This document shows positions 16,365 to 24,902 of a DNA stretch of 52,171 bases, piece by piece (the stretch's first letter is position 1; each line of letters opens with the position of its first letter). Source of the DNA: an uncultured Opitutales bacterium (GTDB lineage Bacteria; Verrucomicrobiota; Verrucomicrobiia; Opitutales; Intestinicryptomonadaceae); assembly GCA_900548275.1 (NCBI GenBank), contig URJY01000011.1, positions 1-52,171 of the forward strand. The letters are read 5' to 3'. The notes below the pieces were generated by a model, which saw only the letters and a program-made list of their open reading frames with translations, ran no database searches and was not told where the DNA came from. Both the position numbers and the translations under genes were made by a program.

Positions 16365-18392
16365 ATGAAACACACATTTGACGCACTTACTGTCTCGATC
16401 TGTTTTGCCGCATTCGCGCCGCTTTCCGAAGCGGCGGAATTTGCGCGCCTTTTCGAAAATCCCGAGCTTGCAAAACCGCAACTAAATTACGGCGGCGAAC
16501 CGTTCGAACTGAAAGCCCCCGCGGAAACACCGCTTGAAGATACGCCCGAATATTCGTCCAAACTGCGCGTCTACACTTCGCCCGACGGCGTGCTGCAAGC
16601 GGAACAGACCGTCTTCGAATACAAAAAATTTCCCGCAACCGAATTTAAGACGCGGCTGCGCAACGTCTCGAAAAAATCCGCCTCGAAAAACATTTCCGAC
16701 ATTTGCGTCTACGCGCTGAGCCTCAAAAACAACCCCGACAATATTAAAAGCGACAAGGTGAAAATTCGCAGATTGAAAGGCGCGGCAACTACAATGTTCG
16801 ATTTCGCCGAAGAAACCGCCGTTCTCGAACGCCGCCCGCAGGCAGACTCAATCCTGCTCGAAAACAAAACGGGCTACCCCGCGTCGGTCTGGATGCCCTA
16901 TTTCGGCGCGGATTTCGACGAGCTAAACGGCGCGCTGTTCGCCGTCGGCGGGTGCGGAAACTGGAGCGCGCTCTTCGAAATAGACAGGCGGAATTTCTCG
17001 CTGAAAATCGGCGTGCCCGACTGCGGCTTTTCTCTAAAACCCGAAGAATCCGTGTCGCTGCCGTCGGTGCTCGTAATGCGCCGAAAAAATATGCGGATTG
17101 CCGACGCACAGAACCTCTGGCGCAGGTTCATCCTCGGATTCAAAACCCCGAAAGGCGCGGACGGCAAGCCGTTCCTCGCCCCGATTTACACGAGCATAGG
17201 CGGCAACATACCCACCGAAAAGCTGGTAAAATTCGCCGACTTTGCGGGAGCGCACAAATTGCCGCTTTCGATGTACGGCGTAGACGCGGGCTGGTACGGC
17301 GGCGCGCACGTCCCGCAAAAAAAAGGCGGGTTCGGCGACTGGTCGAAAAACGCGGGCGACTGGCGCGTGAACACAACCGTCCACCCGGAAAAACTCTCCC
17401 CGCTCTCAAGGGCGGCAAACGCCGCGGGAATGAAATTCTCGCTCTGGATTGAAATAGAGCGCGTTATGCAGGACACGCCGCTTTGGCGCGAACACCCCGA
17501 ATTTCTCGCGCAGTGCGGAAAATCGAACACGGCAGTCCTCAATTTGGGAGATGAAAACGCGTGGAATTACGCATTCGAAACGCTCTGTAGCACGCTCGAA
17601 GAAAACGGCGCAAACGTCTGGCGGATGGATTCAAACCTGCACGCCGACATTATGAACGCCGCCTTTGCTCAACTCGATTCGAAATTGCCCGACCGCAGGG
17701 GAATCGGTATGCTCAAGCACGCCGAGGGCGTTCTGAAACTCTGGGACGCGCTCAAACAAAAATATCCGCAAATGCAGTTCGACAACTGCGCAAGCGGCGG
17801 CAGGCGGCTCGACTACGAATCGATGTCGCGCACGTTCACCGTCTGGCGTTCCGACACGCAATGTTGGCAGATTGACGGCGTTGCGGAGTCGAGCCAAATC
17901 CAGAACTTCTACCTGTCGTCTTGGCTTCCGTCGCACACGGGCGGCAACGGCGCGAAGCTCGACGACCAATACGCGATGGCAAGCGCGATGGGCAGCGGCT
18001 TTTTCGTGTCGGCGTGGTGTCTGCAGGACGAATCGCGGCTGCCGCTTCTTCGCAGATATTTCGGCTGGGCGCAGCGCGTGCGCAAGTACATAGTGCGCGA
18101 TTTCTTCCGACTCACCCAAGCCCCCGAAAACTTCGAAAATTGGTGCGCATATCAGGGACACGACCCCGACTCGGGAGAAGGGTTCGTAGCCGCATTCCGC
18201 CGTAGGCAAAGCCCCGCCGAATTTTTACGGATTTCCCCGCAGGCAATCGACGAAAACGCGACGTACGAGCTTGAATTTAAGGACGGCTCGAAGACGAAAA
18301 TTTCGGGCAGGGACTTCAAAGATATGCGCATAGACCTGCCCCCGCGAGACTTCCAGTTCGTGTTCTACAGAAAAATCGACGCTTCAAAATAA
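16365..18392 (+). CDS. GH36 alpha-galactosidase-like enzyme
   Basis: Predicted retaining alpha-galactosidase releasing terminal alpha-galactosyl residues. The start at 16365 (MKHTFD) was chosen because it opens into a signal peptide (about 1-23, ending SEAAEF); longer extensions run into the divergent promoter. After an N-terminal beta-sandwich (about 25-250) the TIM barrel begins near 270. The nucleophile is Asp 422 in VWRMDSN and the acid/base is Asp 497 in WRSDTQC, preceded by the family segment DNCASGGRRLD (473-483). 675 residues, near family size. No clear Shine-Dalgarno. A GH28-like gene follows after 36 bases, so the two form an exported pectin/hemicellulose side-chain pair. Alpha-N-acetylgalactosaminidase activity is a minor alternative. 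Confidence 0.88.
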   Translation: MKHTFDALTVSICFAAFAPLSEAAEFARLFENPELAKPQLNYGGEPFELKAPAETPLEDTPEYSSKLRVYTSPDGVLQAEQTVFEYKKFPATEFKTRLRNVSKKSASKNISDICVYALSLKNNPDNIKSDKVKIRRLKGAATTMFDFAEETAVLERRPQADSILLENKTGYPASVWMPYFGADFDELNGALFAVGGCGNWSALFEIDRRNFSLKIGVPDCGFSLKPEESVSLPSVLVMRRKNMRIADAQNLWRRFILGFKTPKGADGKPFLAPIYTSIGGNIPTEKLVKFADFAGAHKLPLSMYGVDAGWYGGAHVPQKKGGFGDWSKNAGDWRVNTTVHPEKLSPLSRAANAAGMKFSLWIEIERVMQDTPLWREHPEFLAQCGKSNTAVLNLGDENAWNYAFETLCSTLEENGANVWRMDSNLHADIMNAAFAQLDSKLPDRRGIGMLKHAEGVLKLWDALKQKYPQMQFDNCASGGRRLDYESMSRTFTVWRSDTQCWQIDGVAESSQIQNFYLSSWLPSHTGGNGAKLDDQYAMASAMGSGFFVSAWCLQDESRLPLLRRYFGWAQRVRKYIVRDFFRLTQAPENFENWCAYQGHDPDSGEGFVAAFRRRQSPAEFLRISPQAIDENATYELEFKDGSKTKISGRDFKDMRIDLPPRDFQFVFYRKIDASK

Positions 18393-18428
18393 ACACACAA
18401 CTTTTTTTCAATCAGGAGGAAACAAAAT

Positions 18429-19859
18429 ATGGAGAAAATGCGAATCTTCACAAAAGCCGCACTTCTCGCCGCAACGCTCACCGCCGCCGCCGAACTTTTC
18501 GCGGGCGGGCGCGTCATAACCTACCCCGCCCCCGCGACCGAAAAGGCTCGTTGTTCGTACACAATCACCGCAAACGGCAAGAACGTCGATATTTACAGGG
18601 CGAAGTCGCCGCAATTCGAGGGCGGCGAATACTTCTTCGCCTACTTTGATTTCGACAAAGATGTTACCATAAAGGTAACATCCGCGAAGCCGCTCGACAA
18701 AGCCGAGCTATTTCCCGCAAAATTCAAACCCCTTTCGCGGGATAAAAAGTCGCTCGAATTTGCCGTATCCAAGCCGCCGTTCAACGCAACCGTCCTGCGC
18801 GACGAACGCAATCTGCCGCTCGTGATTTTCGGCAACCCCATTGAAACCGACATCCCCGACCCCAAGGGCGAAAACGTCGTCTTCTTCGGCGCGGGCGTGC
18901 ATACTCCGCCGACGATACAACTTTCCGACAATCAAACACTTTACATTGCGGGCGGCGCGGTCGTAAAGTCGCGGATTGTCGCGAAAGGTAAAAATATAAC
19001 CGTGCGCGGACGCGGAATTTTGGACGGCGAGCTGTTCGAACGTTTCAGCATTCCGCCGATTCTCAAGTTCGACGATTGCAACAACCTGACACTTCGCGAC
19101 TTCATCGCAAAAGACCCGTCGGGCTGGACTCTCGTTATGACACGTTGCGACGGCGTGAAAATCGACAACGTAAAAATCTGCGCCTCGAGAATGCTAAACG
19201 ACGATGCCATAGACATTTGCAACACTTCGAATGTCGAAATAAGAAACGTTTTCGCCCGCGCCCAAGACGATATTGTGGCAATAAAGGGTATGACGGCAAA
19301 GTCGGGCAATACTCAACCACCCTGCAACAATATAGTTATAGAAAACTGCACATTCTGGACGGACATCGCCAACGTTTTCAGAATCGGATTCGAATGTTCC
19401 GCTGCCGAAATGTCGAACATCCGCGTGCGCAACATCGACATCCCGTTCTACGCCGTAAACTATCGCGGGCCGGAAGAATTTTGGGCAAAGGCAATAGTCT
19501 GGCTGCAGGCGGCAAACAATATGCCCATCCACAATATCTCTTTCGAAAACATAAAGATACGCTCAAACGGCAACGATATGTGTATGTTGCTTGCAAATCC
19601 GCGCAAAATCGGGTGCCCAAGCATCCACAAAACGCCCGACATCGCGGGGCGCGTCTATGATTGCTCGTTTAAGGACATAAAAGTGCACGGCAAAAAGGGC
19701 AAATTCAACGGACTGCTCTATTTCAAAGGGGTTGACGCAAACTCGGACGTGAAAAACATAACTCTTGAGAACATCGAATACTTCGGAGAAAAAATCGGGC
19801 GCGATAGCAAAGCCTTTGTAGACGAAAAGGAATTTACTTCGGGAATAGAAATCAAATAA
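18429..19859 (+). CDS. GH28-like right-handed beta-helix glycosidase
   Basis: Predicted exported polygalacturonase-family protein. A consensus AGGAGGA ribosome site (18414-18420) sets the start. A signal peptide (about 1-24) is followed by a beta-sandwich domain (about 26-140) and a parallel beta-helix. GH28 landmarks are partly present: NDDAID (about 257-262) at the NTD position and AQDDIVAIKG (about 278-287) at the DD position. The usual GHG motif is not evident; the corresponding stretch reads FRIGFECSA. That divergence means the activity may differ from simple polygalacturonan hydrolysis, for example a related exo-glycosidase. 476 residues. It is co-oriented with the GH36 gene, and a hairpin lies after the stop. 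Confidence 0.75.
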   Translation: MEKMRIFTKAALLAATLTAAAELFAGGRVITYPAPATEKARCSYTITANGKNVDIYRAKSPQFEGGEYFFAYFDFDKDVTIKVTSAKPLDKAELFPAKFKPLSRDKKSLEFAVSKPPFNATVLRDERNLPLVIFGNPIETDIPDPKGENVVFFGAGVHTPPTIQLSDNQTLYIAGGAVVKSRIVAKGKNITVRGRGILDGELFERFSIPPILKFDDCNNLTLRDFIAKDPSGWTLVMTRCDGVKIDNVKICASRMLNDDAIDICNTSNVEIRNVFARAQDDIVAIKGMTAKSGNTQPPCNNIVIENCTFWTDIANVFRIGFECSAAEMSNIRVRNIDIPFYAVNYRGPEEFWAKAIVWLQAANNMPIHNISFENIKIRSNGNDMCMLLANPRKIGCPSIHKTPDIAGRVYDCSFKDIKVHGKKGKFNGLLYFKGVDANSDVKNITLENIEYFGEKIGRDSKAFVDEKEFTSGIEIK

Positions 19860-19872
19860 GCCGACAAAAAAC

Positions 19873-19895
19873 GGGCGCGGGGAACAACCGCGCCC
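19873..19895 (-). terminator. Terminator between convergent GH28-like and HAD genes
   Basis: GGGCGCGG (19873-19880) pairs perfectly with CCGCGCCC (19888-19895). On the minus strand a run of six T follows, on the plus strand only four, so it best serves the HAD gene and may act weakly for the other. Confidence 0.75.
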
Positions 19896-19913
19896 ATTTT
19901 GGGAACAAGCCCG

Positions 19914-20564
19914 TTAGAGAACGTTCTTCTCAACCCACGATTTGAATTCTGCAACCGTACGGAAGACCGCCTTTGCGGGAGATTTTTCGAGCGCGGCAAC
20001 ATCGGCAAAATCAGACCACGCCGCCGCAAGCGGGGTTATTCCCGATTCCACCGCATCGCAGGCATCGCGCACGATGTCGCCGAGGTAGTAAATTTCGGCG
20101 TCCTGCGGATTTACATTCCACGCATCCAACACCTTGCGAATTTTCACGGGCTTGACCGCCCCCTTTTCGTCGCCGCATTCTATGACCGAAAAGTATTCGA
20201 AAATCCCGTACTTTTTAAGCGACATTTCGGCGGTCTCGCGAGCCTTTCCCGTTACGATTCCGAGCATAAGCCCGCGCTCGAAAAGCATTTTCAACACATC
20301 CGAAATTCCCAAAAAGGGAGCAGGCGAATACTTCGTGTGCAATTCTGCGTAGTGGACGAGATAGCGCGCAAAGAGTTCGTCGCCGTGAGCGGGCGAAAGC
20401 CGCCTCAAAAGCCCCGATTCCGTCGGACCGAAGTTTGCGATAATCTCCTCCCGCGTAGGCATAACAAGCCCCAAATCTACATAAGCCGAGTTAAAAGCCG
20501 CAAGAACGAGGTCGACCGTTTCGCCCAAAGTTCCGTCAAAATCGAAAATAAAGCCCTTTTTCAT
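19914..20564 (-). CDS. HAD-superfamily phosphatase, phosphoglycolate phosphatase-like
   Basis: Cytoplasmic phosphatase of HAD subfamily IA. The start at 20564 (MKKGFIFD) places the nucleophile motif DFDGTL at residues 8-13, as usual. Motif II is IVTGKA (about 102-107), a Lys is in GAVKP (about 135), and the acidic motif III is YLGDIVRDA (about 159-167). The cap domain lies at about 20-90, consistent with Gph/PGP-type enzymes. 216 residues, normal size. It stands alone between convergent and divergent neighbours. The substrate may be phosphoglycolate or another small phosphate ester such as a sugar phosphate; motifs do not decide. Confidence 0.8.
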   Translation of the reverse strand: MKKGFIFDFDGTLGETVDLVLAAFNSAYVDLGLVMPTREEIIANFGPTESGLLRRLSPAHGDELFARYLVHYAELHTKYSPAPFLGISDVLKMLFERGLMLGIVTGKARETAEMSLKKYGIFEYFSVIECGDEKGAVKPVKIRKVLDAWNVNPQDAEIYYLGDIVRDACDAVESGITPLAAAWSDFADVAALEKSPAKAVFRTVAEFKSWVEKNVL

Positions 20565-20654
20565 AGCGCGACATATTGCCCGCCGATTTTTAAATTTAAA
20601 GAAAAAACTTGCCCATAGCACAGAGAAGAATATTTGCTTTCTATCGGATTGAAT

Positions 20655-21476
20655 ATGAAAGCACTTAAAATAATACTACTTACCCTCGGACTCTGCCTTG
20701 CCGCGATAAATTCGCCTGCCGAAGACCGCAATATACAGGCTGTGTTGCCTTCCGCCCAAAAGTCGCAATGGCACGGCGGGATAAAATACGACTTTATGTT
20801 TGAAGGCAAAAAAGCTCTTTTCGTCACGCCGCAATCGCCCCGAAAAGACCGTGCATGGATTTTCCGTCCCGCATTTTTCGGGGCATTTCCGAACGCCGAC
20901 ATCGAATTGCTGAAAAACGGTTTCTTCTTGGCGTATCTTGACTTAACCCATAGATACGCCTCTCCACCCGCAATGGACGAAGCCGACAAATTCTACAAGT
21001 TCGCAGTCGAAAAGTGCGGATTGTCGCCAAAATTGGTCGTCGAGGGGTTGAGCCGTGGCGGTGCATTTGCCCTTTGCTGGGCGAATCGCGACCCATCGAA
21101 ATTCGCCGCAGTCTATGCAGACGCTCCTGTTTGCGATTTCAATTCTTGGCCGTCGCCGAGACGCGAAAAACTTTTCCAACAATTTCTATCCGAATGGAAT
21201 ATGAAATCCGCCGACAGCTTTAAGGGCAATCCTGTGGACAATTACGAAAACCTCGCAAAAAGCGGCGTACCGCTTCTTTTGATTGCAGGCGATTCCGACA
21301 AGACCGTACCTTTTAACGAGAACGGAAAAATCTACGCCCAACGTTTCCAAAGGGCTGGCGGTAACATAACAATCACAATAAAAAAGGGGTGTGACCACCA
21401 TCCACACGGACTCGCCAATCCCGCCCCGACAGTGGATTTCATCATAAAGGCATTCGAGAACGTCGAGCAAAAGTAG
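20655..21476 (+). CDS. Secreted alpha/beta hydrolase
   Basis: Exported serine hydrolase of 273 residues. The start at 20655 gives a signal peptide MKALKIILLTLGLCLAAINS; an in-frame ATG-like extension upstream adds nothing recognisable. The nucleophile elbow is GLSRGG (Ser about 138), the acid lies in AGDSDKTVPF (about 217-226), and the catalytic His is probably in CDHHPHG (about 247-253). The fold resembles prolyl-oligopeptidase-type and acetyl-esterase hydrolases found next to polysaccharide genes, so deacetylation of a glycan is a reasonable guess, unproven. It is convergent with ligA. Confidence 0.75.
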   Translation: MKALKIILLTLGLCLAAINSPAEDRNIQAVLPSAQKSQWHGGIKYDFMFEGKKALFVTPQSPRKDRAWIFRPAFFGAFPNADIELLKNGFFLAYLDLTHRYASPPAMDEADKFYKFAVEKCGLSPKLVVEGLSRGGAFALCWANRDPSKFAAVYADAPVCDFNSWPSPRREKLFQQFLSEWNMKSADSFKGNPVDNYENLAKSGVPLLLIAGDSDKTVPFNENGKIYAQRFQRAGGNITITIKKGCDHHPHGLANPAPTVDFIIKAFENVEQK

Positions 21477-21492
21477 AACACAGGCAAGCCAA

Positions 21493-21507
21493 TTCCCAAT
21501 TAGGGAA
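21493..21507. terminator. Small palindrome between convergent hydrolase and ligA
   Basis: TTCCC and GGGAA flank a 5-nt AATTA loop, in the 37-base gap between the two stops. There is no T-run, so termination is doubtful. It shares the TTCCC/GGGAA arms with the region after uxuA. Confidence 0.3.
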
Positions 21508-21513
21508 CACAGA

Positions 21514-23853
21514 CTAAATATCAAGCCCGAGCGACATCTGCGAATCGCCGACATCTTTCCGATTTTCAACCGAGCCGACCGCGTTTTCGACGGATTCCGC
21601 AGCCCCGCCGACATCCCCAACGACATCGGAATCAGAGACATCGGCATTGTCATCACTTGGGTGCGAAGCAGCCTCTTCCGCACTTTTTTCAGCTTGCAAA
21701 AGCATTTCGAGAAATTCGGATTCGCCGATTATCGGCGTTCCCAACTTCCTTGCGGCGTCCATTTTTGTGCTATGTTCTTCCGTCGAAACAAGATAGTCGG
21801 TTTTCGACGAAACCGACGAGCCAGTTTTGCCGCCCAACCTTTCAATGCGTTTTTTCGCCTCGTCGCGCCCCATCGACGAAAGCGTACCCGTGATAACGAA
21901 CAACTTGCCGAAAATCGGCGTTTCCACAACCGCAGACTGCTCGGCGGAAAAATTCAGACCTTCGGCGCGGAGACGCTCAATCATCGCCCTGTTATGCGCC
22001 TCGTCAAAAAACGCACGCACGGAAAGCGCGCGGACGGGTTGCCCGATTTCGTCGGAATCGTCCTTTTTCTTCTTCGCCGAAAGCCCGCCCATCCCCTCGA
22101 CTGTCTTTATCTGTTCGATGTCGGCATTCATCAACGCGTCGAGTGTAACGAATTTGGCCGCAAGAAGTTTTGCAAACTGCTCGCCGATTTCCAAAATCCC
22201 CAAGCCGAAAATCAACCGCCAAAGCTCGCGCGATTTCGACTTCTCTATTGCCTTTATCAAATTGTCCGCGCTTTTTTCCTTAAATTTATCGAGTTCAAGC
22301 AACTTATCGCGCGTAAGCTTGTAAATATCAGACGGGTCTTTCACCCCGAGCTTGTCCACAAGCAACGCCACGACCTTTTCGCCCAACCCGCGAATATCCA
22401 TACAGTTGCGCGAAGCGAAGTGCTCGAGCCGTCCGCGAACCTGCGGCGGACAAGCCATATTCGGACAGCGCGACAACATCTTCTCGCCGAACTTCTTGAG
22501 AGCCGCCCCGCACTCGGGGCAAACCGTCGGGAATCGATACGGCACGGAATCCGCGGGACGTTTTTCGAGCACCACCCCGAGCACGGCGGGAATGATTTCG
22601 CCCGCTTTTTCCACCACCACGGTATCGCCAACGCGTATGTCTTTCGACGCTATGTAGCTTTCGTTGTGGAGAGTTGCGCGTTTTACCTCCGTACCCGAAA
22701 GGCGTTCTATAGGCTCGAGTTCCGCAACGGGCGTTACCGCCCCCGTGCGCCCGACCTGAATTGTAATTGAATTTAGCCGCGTTTGCGCACGTTCGGCGCG
22801 GTACTTCCACGCAATCGCCCAACGCGGGGCGTGGCTCGTCATCCCCGCCTTTTCGTGAAGCGAGCAATCGTCAAGTTTAACTACCGCGCCGTCAGTGTTA
22901 TATGGAAATTCGGAGCGAATCTCCTCAAGCTCGCAAATTTTTTCGAAAGCGCCTTTTGCGCCCTCCGCCTCGGCATACCAATTAACCGACGGCAACCCCC
23001 ACGCCGCCAACATCTTGGGCAAATCGAGCTGCCTTTCGATTTCGACGCCCTCGATTTTGCCGACCGAATAAAAAACCGCCTTCAATTCGCGCGAACGCAG
23101 TGTTTCAACGTCCAAAAGTTTCATAGTGCCCGCCGTCAGATTGCGGGAATTTGCGGGAAGTTTTTTCTTTAACGCGTCGATTTCCTCGGGCGTTAGCGAA
23201 ATTTTCGAGACATCGCAATATTCGTCGGCTTTCTGGGCGTCTTTGATTTTTTTCGCGAGGGCTTTTTTCAAAACCTCCTCGCGTTGAAGATGGTAAATTC
23301 GGTCGAATTCGGCGTTTTCCATATACGCTTCGCCGCGTATTTCGAGCAGGGACGGCACATTTGTTCCCAATAAGGTAATCGGCAGATTTTTGATTACAAA
23401 GGCGTTGCGCGTAATGTCGTCGCCCTTTTCGCCGTTTCCGCGAGTCAGCAGACGCACAAGTTTTCCGTCTTCATAAACCGCCGAAATACCCGCGCCGTCG
23501 ATTTTCGGTTCTACGCAATAGCGCAACTGTCCGTCTACCCCCAAGACCTTTTTAAGCCGCGCGTCGAAATCTTCAAGTTCCGAAGAATCAAAGACATTGT
23601 CAAGGCTGAGCATCGGCGAAAGGTGCGCAACGGAAACAAAGGAGCTTGAAAGGTCGTTGCCGACCCGCACCGACGGCGAATTCGGGTCGTAAAATTCGGG
23701 AAATTCGGCTTCAAGTGCGCGAAGTTCGTGCATAAGCGCGTCAAACTGGTCGTCGCTGATTTGCGGCGAATTTTTAACGCGGTACAGATTTTCGTGGAAG
23801 GCGATTTCCCTCCGCAAAAAATCTATTCTATCCTTTGCAACGGACTTTTCCAT
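21514..23853 (-). CDS. ligA: NAD+-dependent DNA ligase
   Basis: Seals nicks in duplex DNA using NAD+. Domains in order: Ia (about 1-70), adenylation domain with the AMP-accepting Lys 117 in EPKIDGAGIS, OB fold, a four-Cys zinc site (CPECG then CPNMAC), helix-hairpin-helix repeats, and a BRCT domain (about 640-715). 779 residues is about 100 longer than typical LigA. Two additions explain this: a charged, Lys-rich insert at about 195-240 within the adenylation domain, and an acidic Asp/Glu/Val-rich tail of about 60 residues after BRCT. No frameshift is seen. It is essential housekeeping, monocistronic, convergent with the hydrolase gene. Confidence 0.96.
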   Translation of the reverse strand: MEKSVAKDRIDFLRREIAFHENLYRVKNSPQISDDQFDALMHELRALEAEFPEFYDPNSPSVRVGNDLSSSFVSVAHLSPMLSLDNVFDSSELEDFDARLKKVLGVDGQLRYCVEPKIDGAGISAVYEDGKLVRLLTRGNGEKGDDITRNAFVIKNLPITLLGTNVPSLLEIRGEAYMENAEFDRIYHLQREEVLKKALAKKIKDAQKADEYCDVSKISLTPEEIDALKKKLPANSRNLTAGTMKLLDVETLRSRELKAVFYSVGKIEGVEIERQLDLPKMLAAWGLPSVNWYAEAEGAKGAFEKICELEEIRSEFPYNTDGAVVKLDDCSLHEKAGMTSHAPRWAIAWKYRAERAQTRLNSITIQVGRTGAVTPVAELEPIERLSGTEVKRATLHNESYIASKDIRVGDTVVVEKAGEIIPAVLGVVLEKRPADSVPYRFPTVCPECGAALKKFGEKMLSRCPNMACPPQVRGRLEHFASRNCMDIRGLGEKVVALLVDKLGVKDPSDIYKLTRDKLLELDKFKEKSADNLIKAIEKSKSRELWRLIFGLGILEIGEQFAKLLAAKFVTLDALMNADIEQIKTVEGMGGLSAKKKKDDSDEIGQPVRALSVRAFFDEAHNRAMIERLRAEGLNFSAEQSAVVETPIFGKLFVITGTLSSMGRDEAKKRIERLGGKTGSSVSSKTDYLVSTEEHSTKMDAARKLGTPIIGESEFLEMLLQAEKSAEEAASHPSDDNADVSDSDVVGDVGGAAESVENAVGSVENRKDVGDSQMSLGLDI

Positions 23854-23960
23854 TTAACAATACTCTCTAAAACTCCCCGCGCAAACGTCAAGCAAACACG
23901 CAAAATTAAAATCGGAGTCGGGCAGCGACAATTAAGAACCGCCGCCCGCGCGACGCTTCG

Positions 23961-24704
23961 CTATTCGCCCACGGCAAACTGCACGTTCACCACGCAACGC
24001 ACGTCTTTTTCGACAGTCGAAGTATCGTACATTCCGTAAGATGCAACTTCGGTCGAAAGCGGCTGGGTAATCTGGAAAACGCCCTGCGATGCCGACATAA
24101 TATTGCCGAGTTTTGCGCCGCCCGCTTCGGCGAGCGTCTTGGCGCGCATTTTTGCATTTTCGGTCGCCTTGGCGAGCAGGTCGAGCTTCAGCCCCTCAAG
24201 CCCCGAATACAAATATACGGGGTACGAGATATTTACATCGATATTGTCGTCGAAAATTTTGTCGGCATTTGAAATCGCCTTGTCGAGCAAATCGAATCTT
24301 TTCGTCTCCACCACTACGGAAGTGTCGGCGCGCTTGCCGCATACTTCGCTTGTATCATAGCCGTCTTTGTTTTTCCTAAATAGGTTCGAAACAACCACAT
24401 TCGAAATAAACACTTCCTTTTTGTCGAAGCCGCAACCGAGAAGATACGCCTCTATTTTCTTCGCGTTTTCGGAAACTTCCGCGAAGACGTTCCGCTTTGC
24501 GGAATTCTCAAACTGCATCGACGAACTAACGGATATAGACCAAGTTGCGACATCGGAAACGACGCGCTGCACGGCGACCCCTTTGACGGTAATTCCGCTC
24601 GGCTTGCGGAAAAGCACATTCGGTTTGACCACGATGAGCGAGCACATTATCAAAGTAGCGCAGACGCAGAGCACGCATACAAAGCTTAATATTTTGTTTT
24701 TCAT
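23961..24704 (-). CDS. SIMPL/DUF541 domain protein
   Basis: Membrane-anchored or exported protein of unknown function with a SIMPL (DUF541) domain. The start at 24704 (MKNKILSF) gives an N-terminal hydrophobic segment (about 8-27); the ATG at 24719 is an alternative five codons longer. Family features are seen: GVAVQRVVSDVATWSISV (about 43-60), a long central helix, and AKATENAKMRAKTLAEAGG (about 181-199), followed by the conserved small-residue strand. 247 residues. The upstream region is shared with the divergent DUF1080 gene. Relatives are periplasmic and implicated in envelope stress in some bacteria, but no enzymatic role can be given. Confidence 0.75.
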   Translation of the reverse strand: MKNKILSFVCVLCVCATLIMCSLIVVKPNVLFRKPSGITVKGVAVQRVVSDVATWSISVSSSMQFENSAKRNVFAEVSENAKKIEAYLLGCGFDKKEVFISNVVVSNLFRKNKDGYDTSEVCGKRADTSVVVETKRFDLLDKAISNADKIFDDNIDVNISYPVYLYSGLEGLKLDLLAKATENAKMRAKTLAEAGGAKLGNIMSASQGVFQITQPLSTEVASYGMYDTSTVEKDVRCVVNVQFAVGE

Positions 24705-24902
24705 ACAATTACAATCCATTCCATTTCCGTTTAATATGTATATTATAAAAAAATCAATACGGGTTGCGTTTTCAACAATTTTTTTCGGCAAAGCGCAAAT
24801 ACCATTTTGGGAACAAACAGGAAGCGAGTCTCCACGATGGCACTCCCCCGTTTTGCCGAATATTTATTTGACTTATACAATGCAACTTATTTAATTTAAG
24901 CT

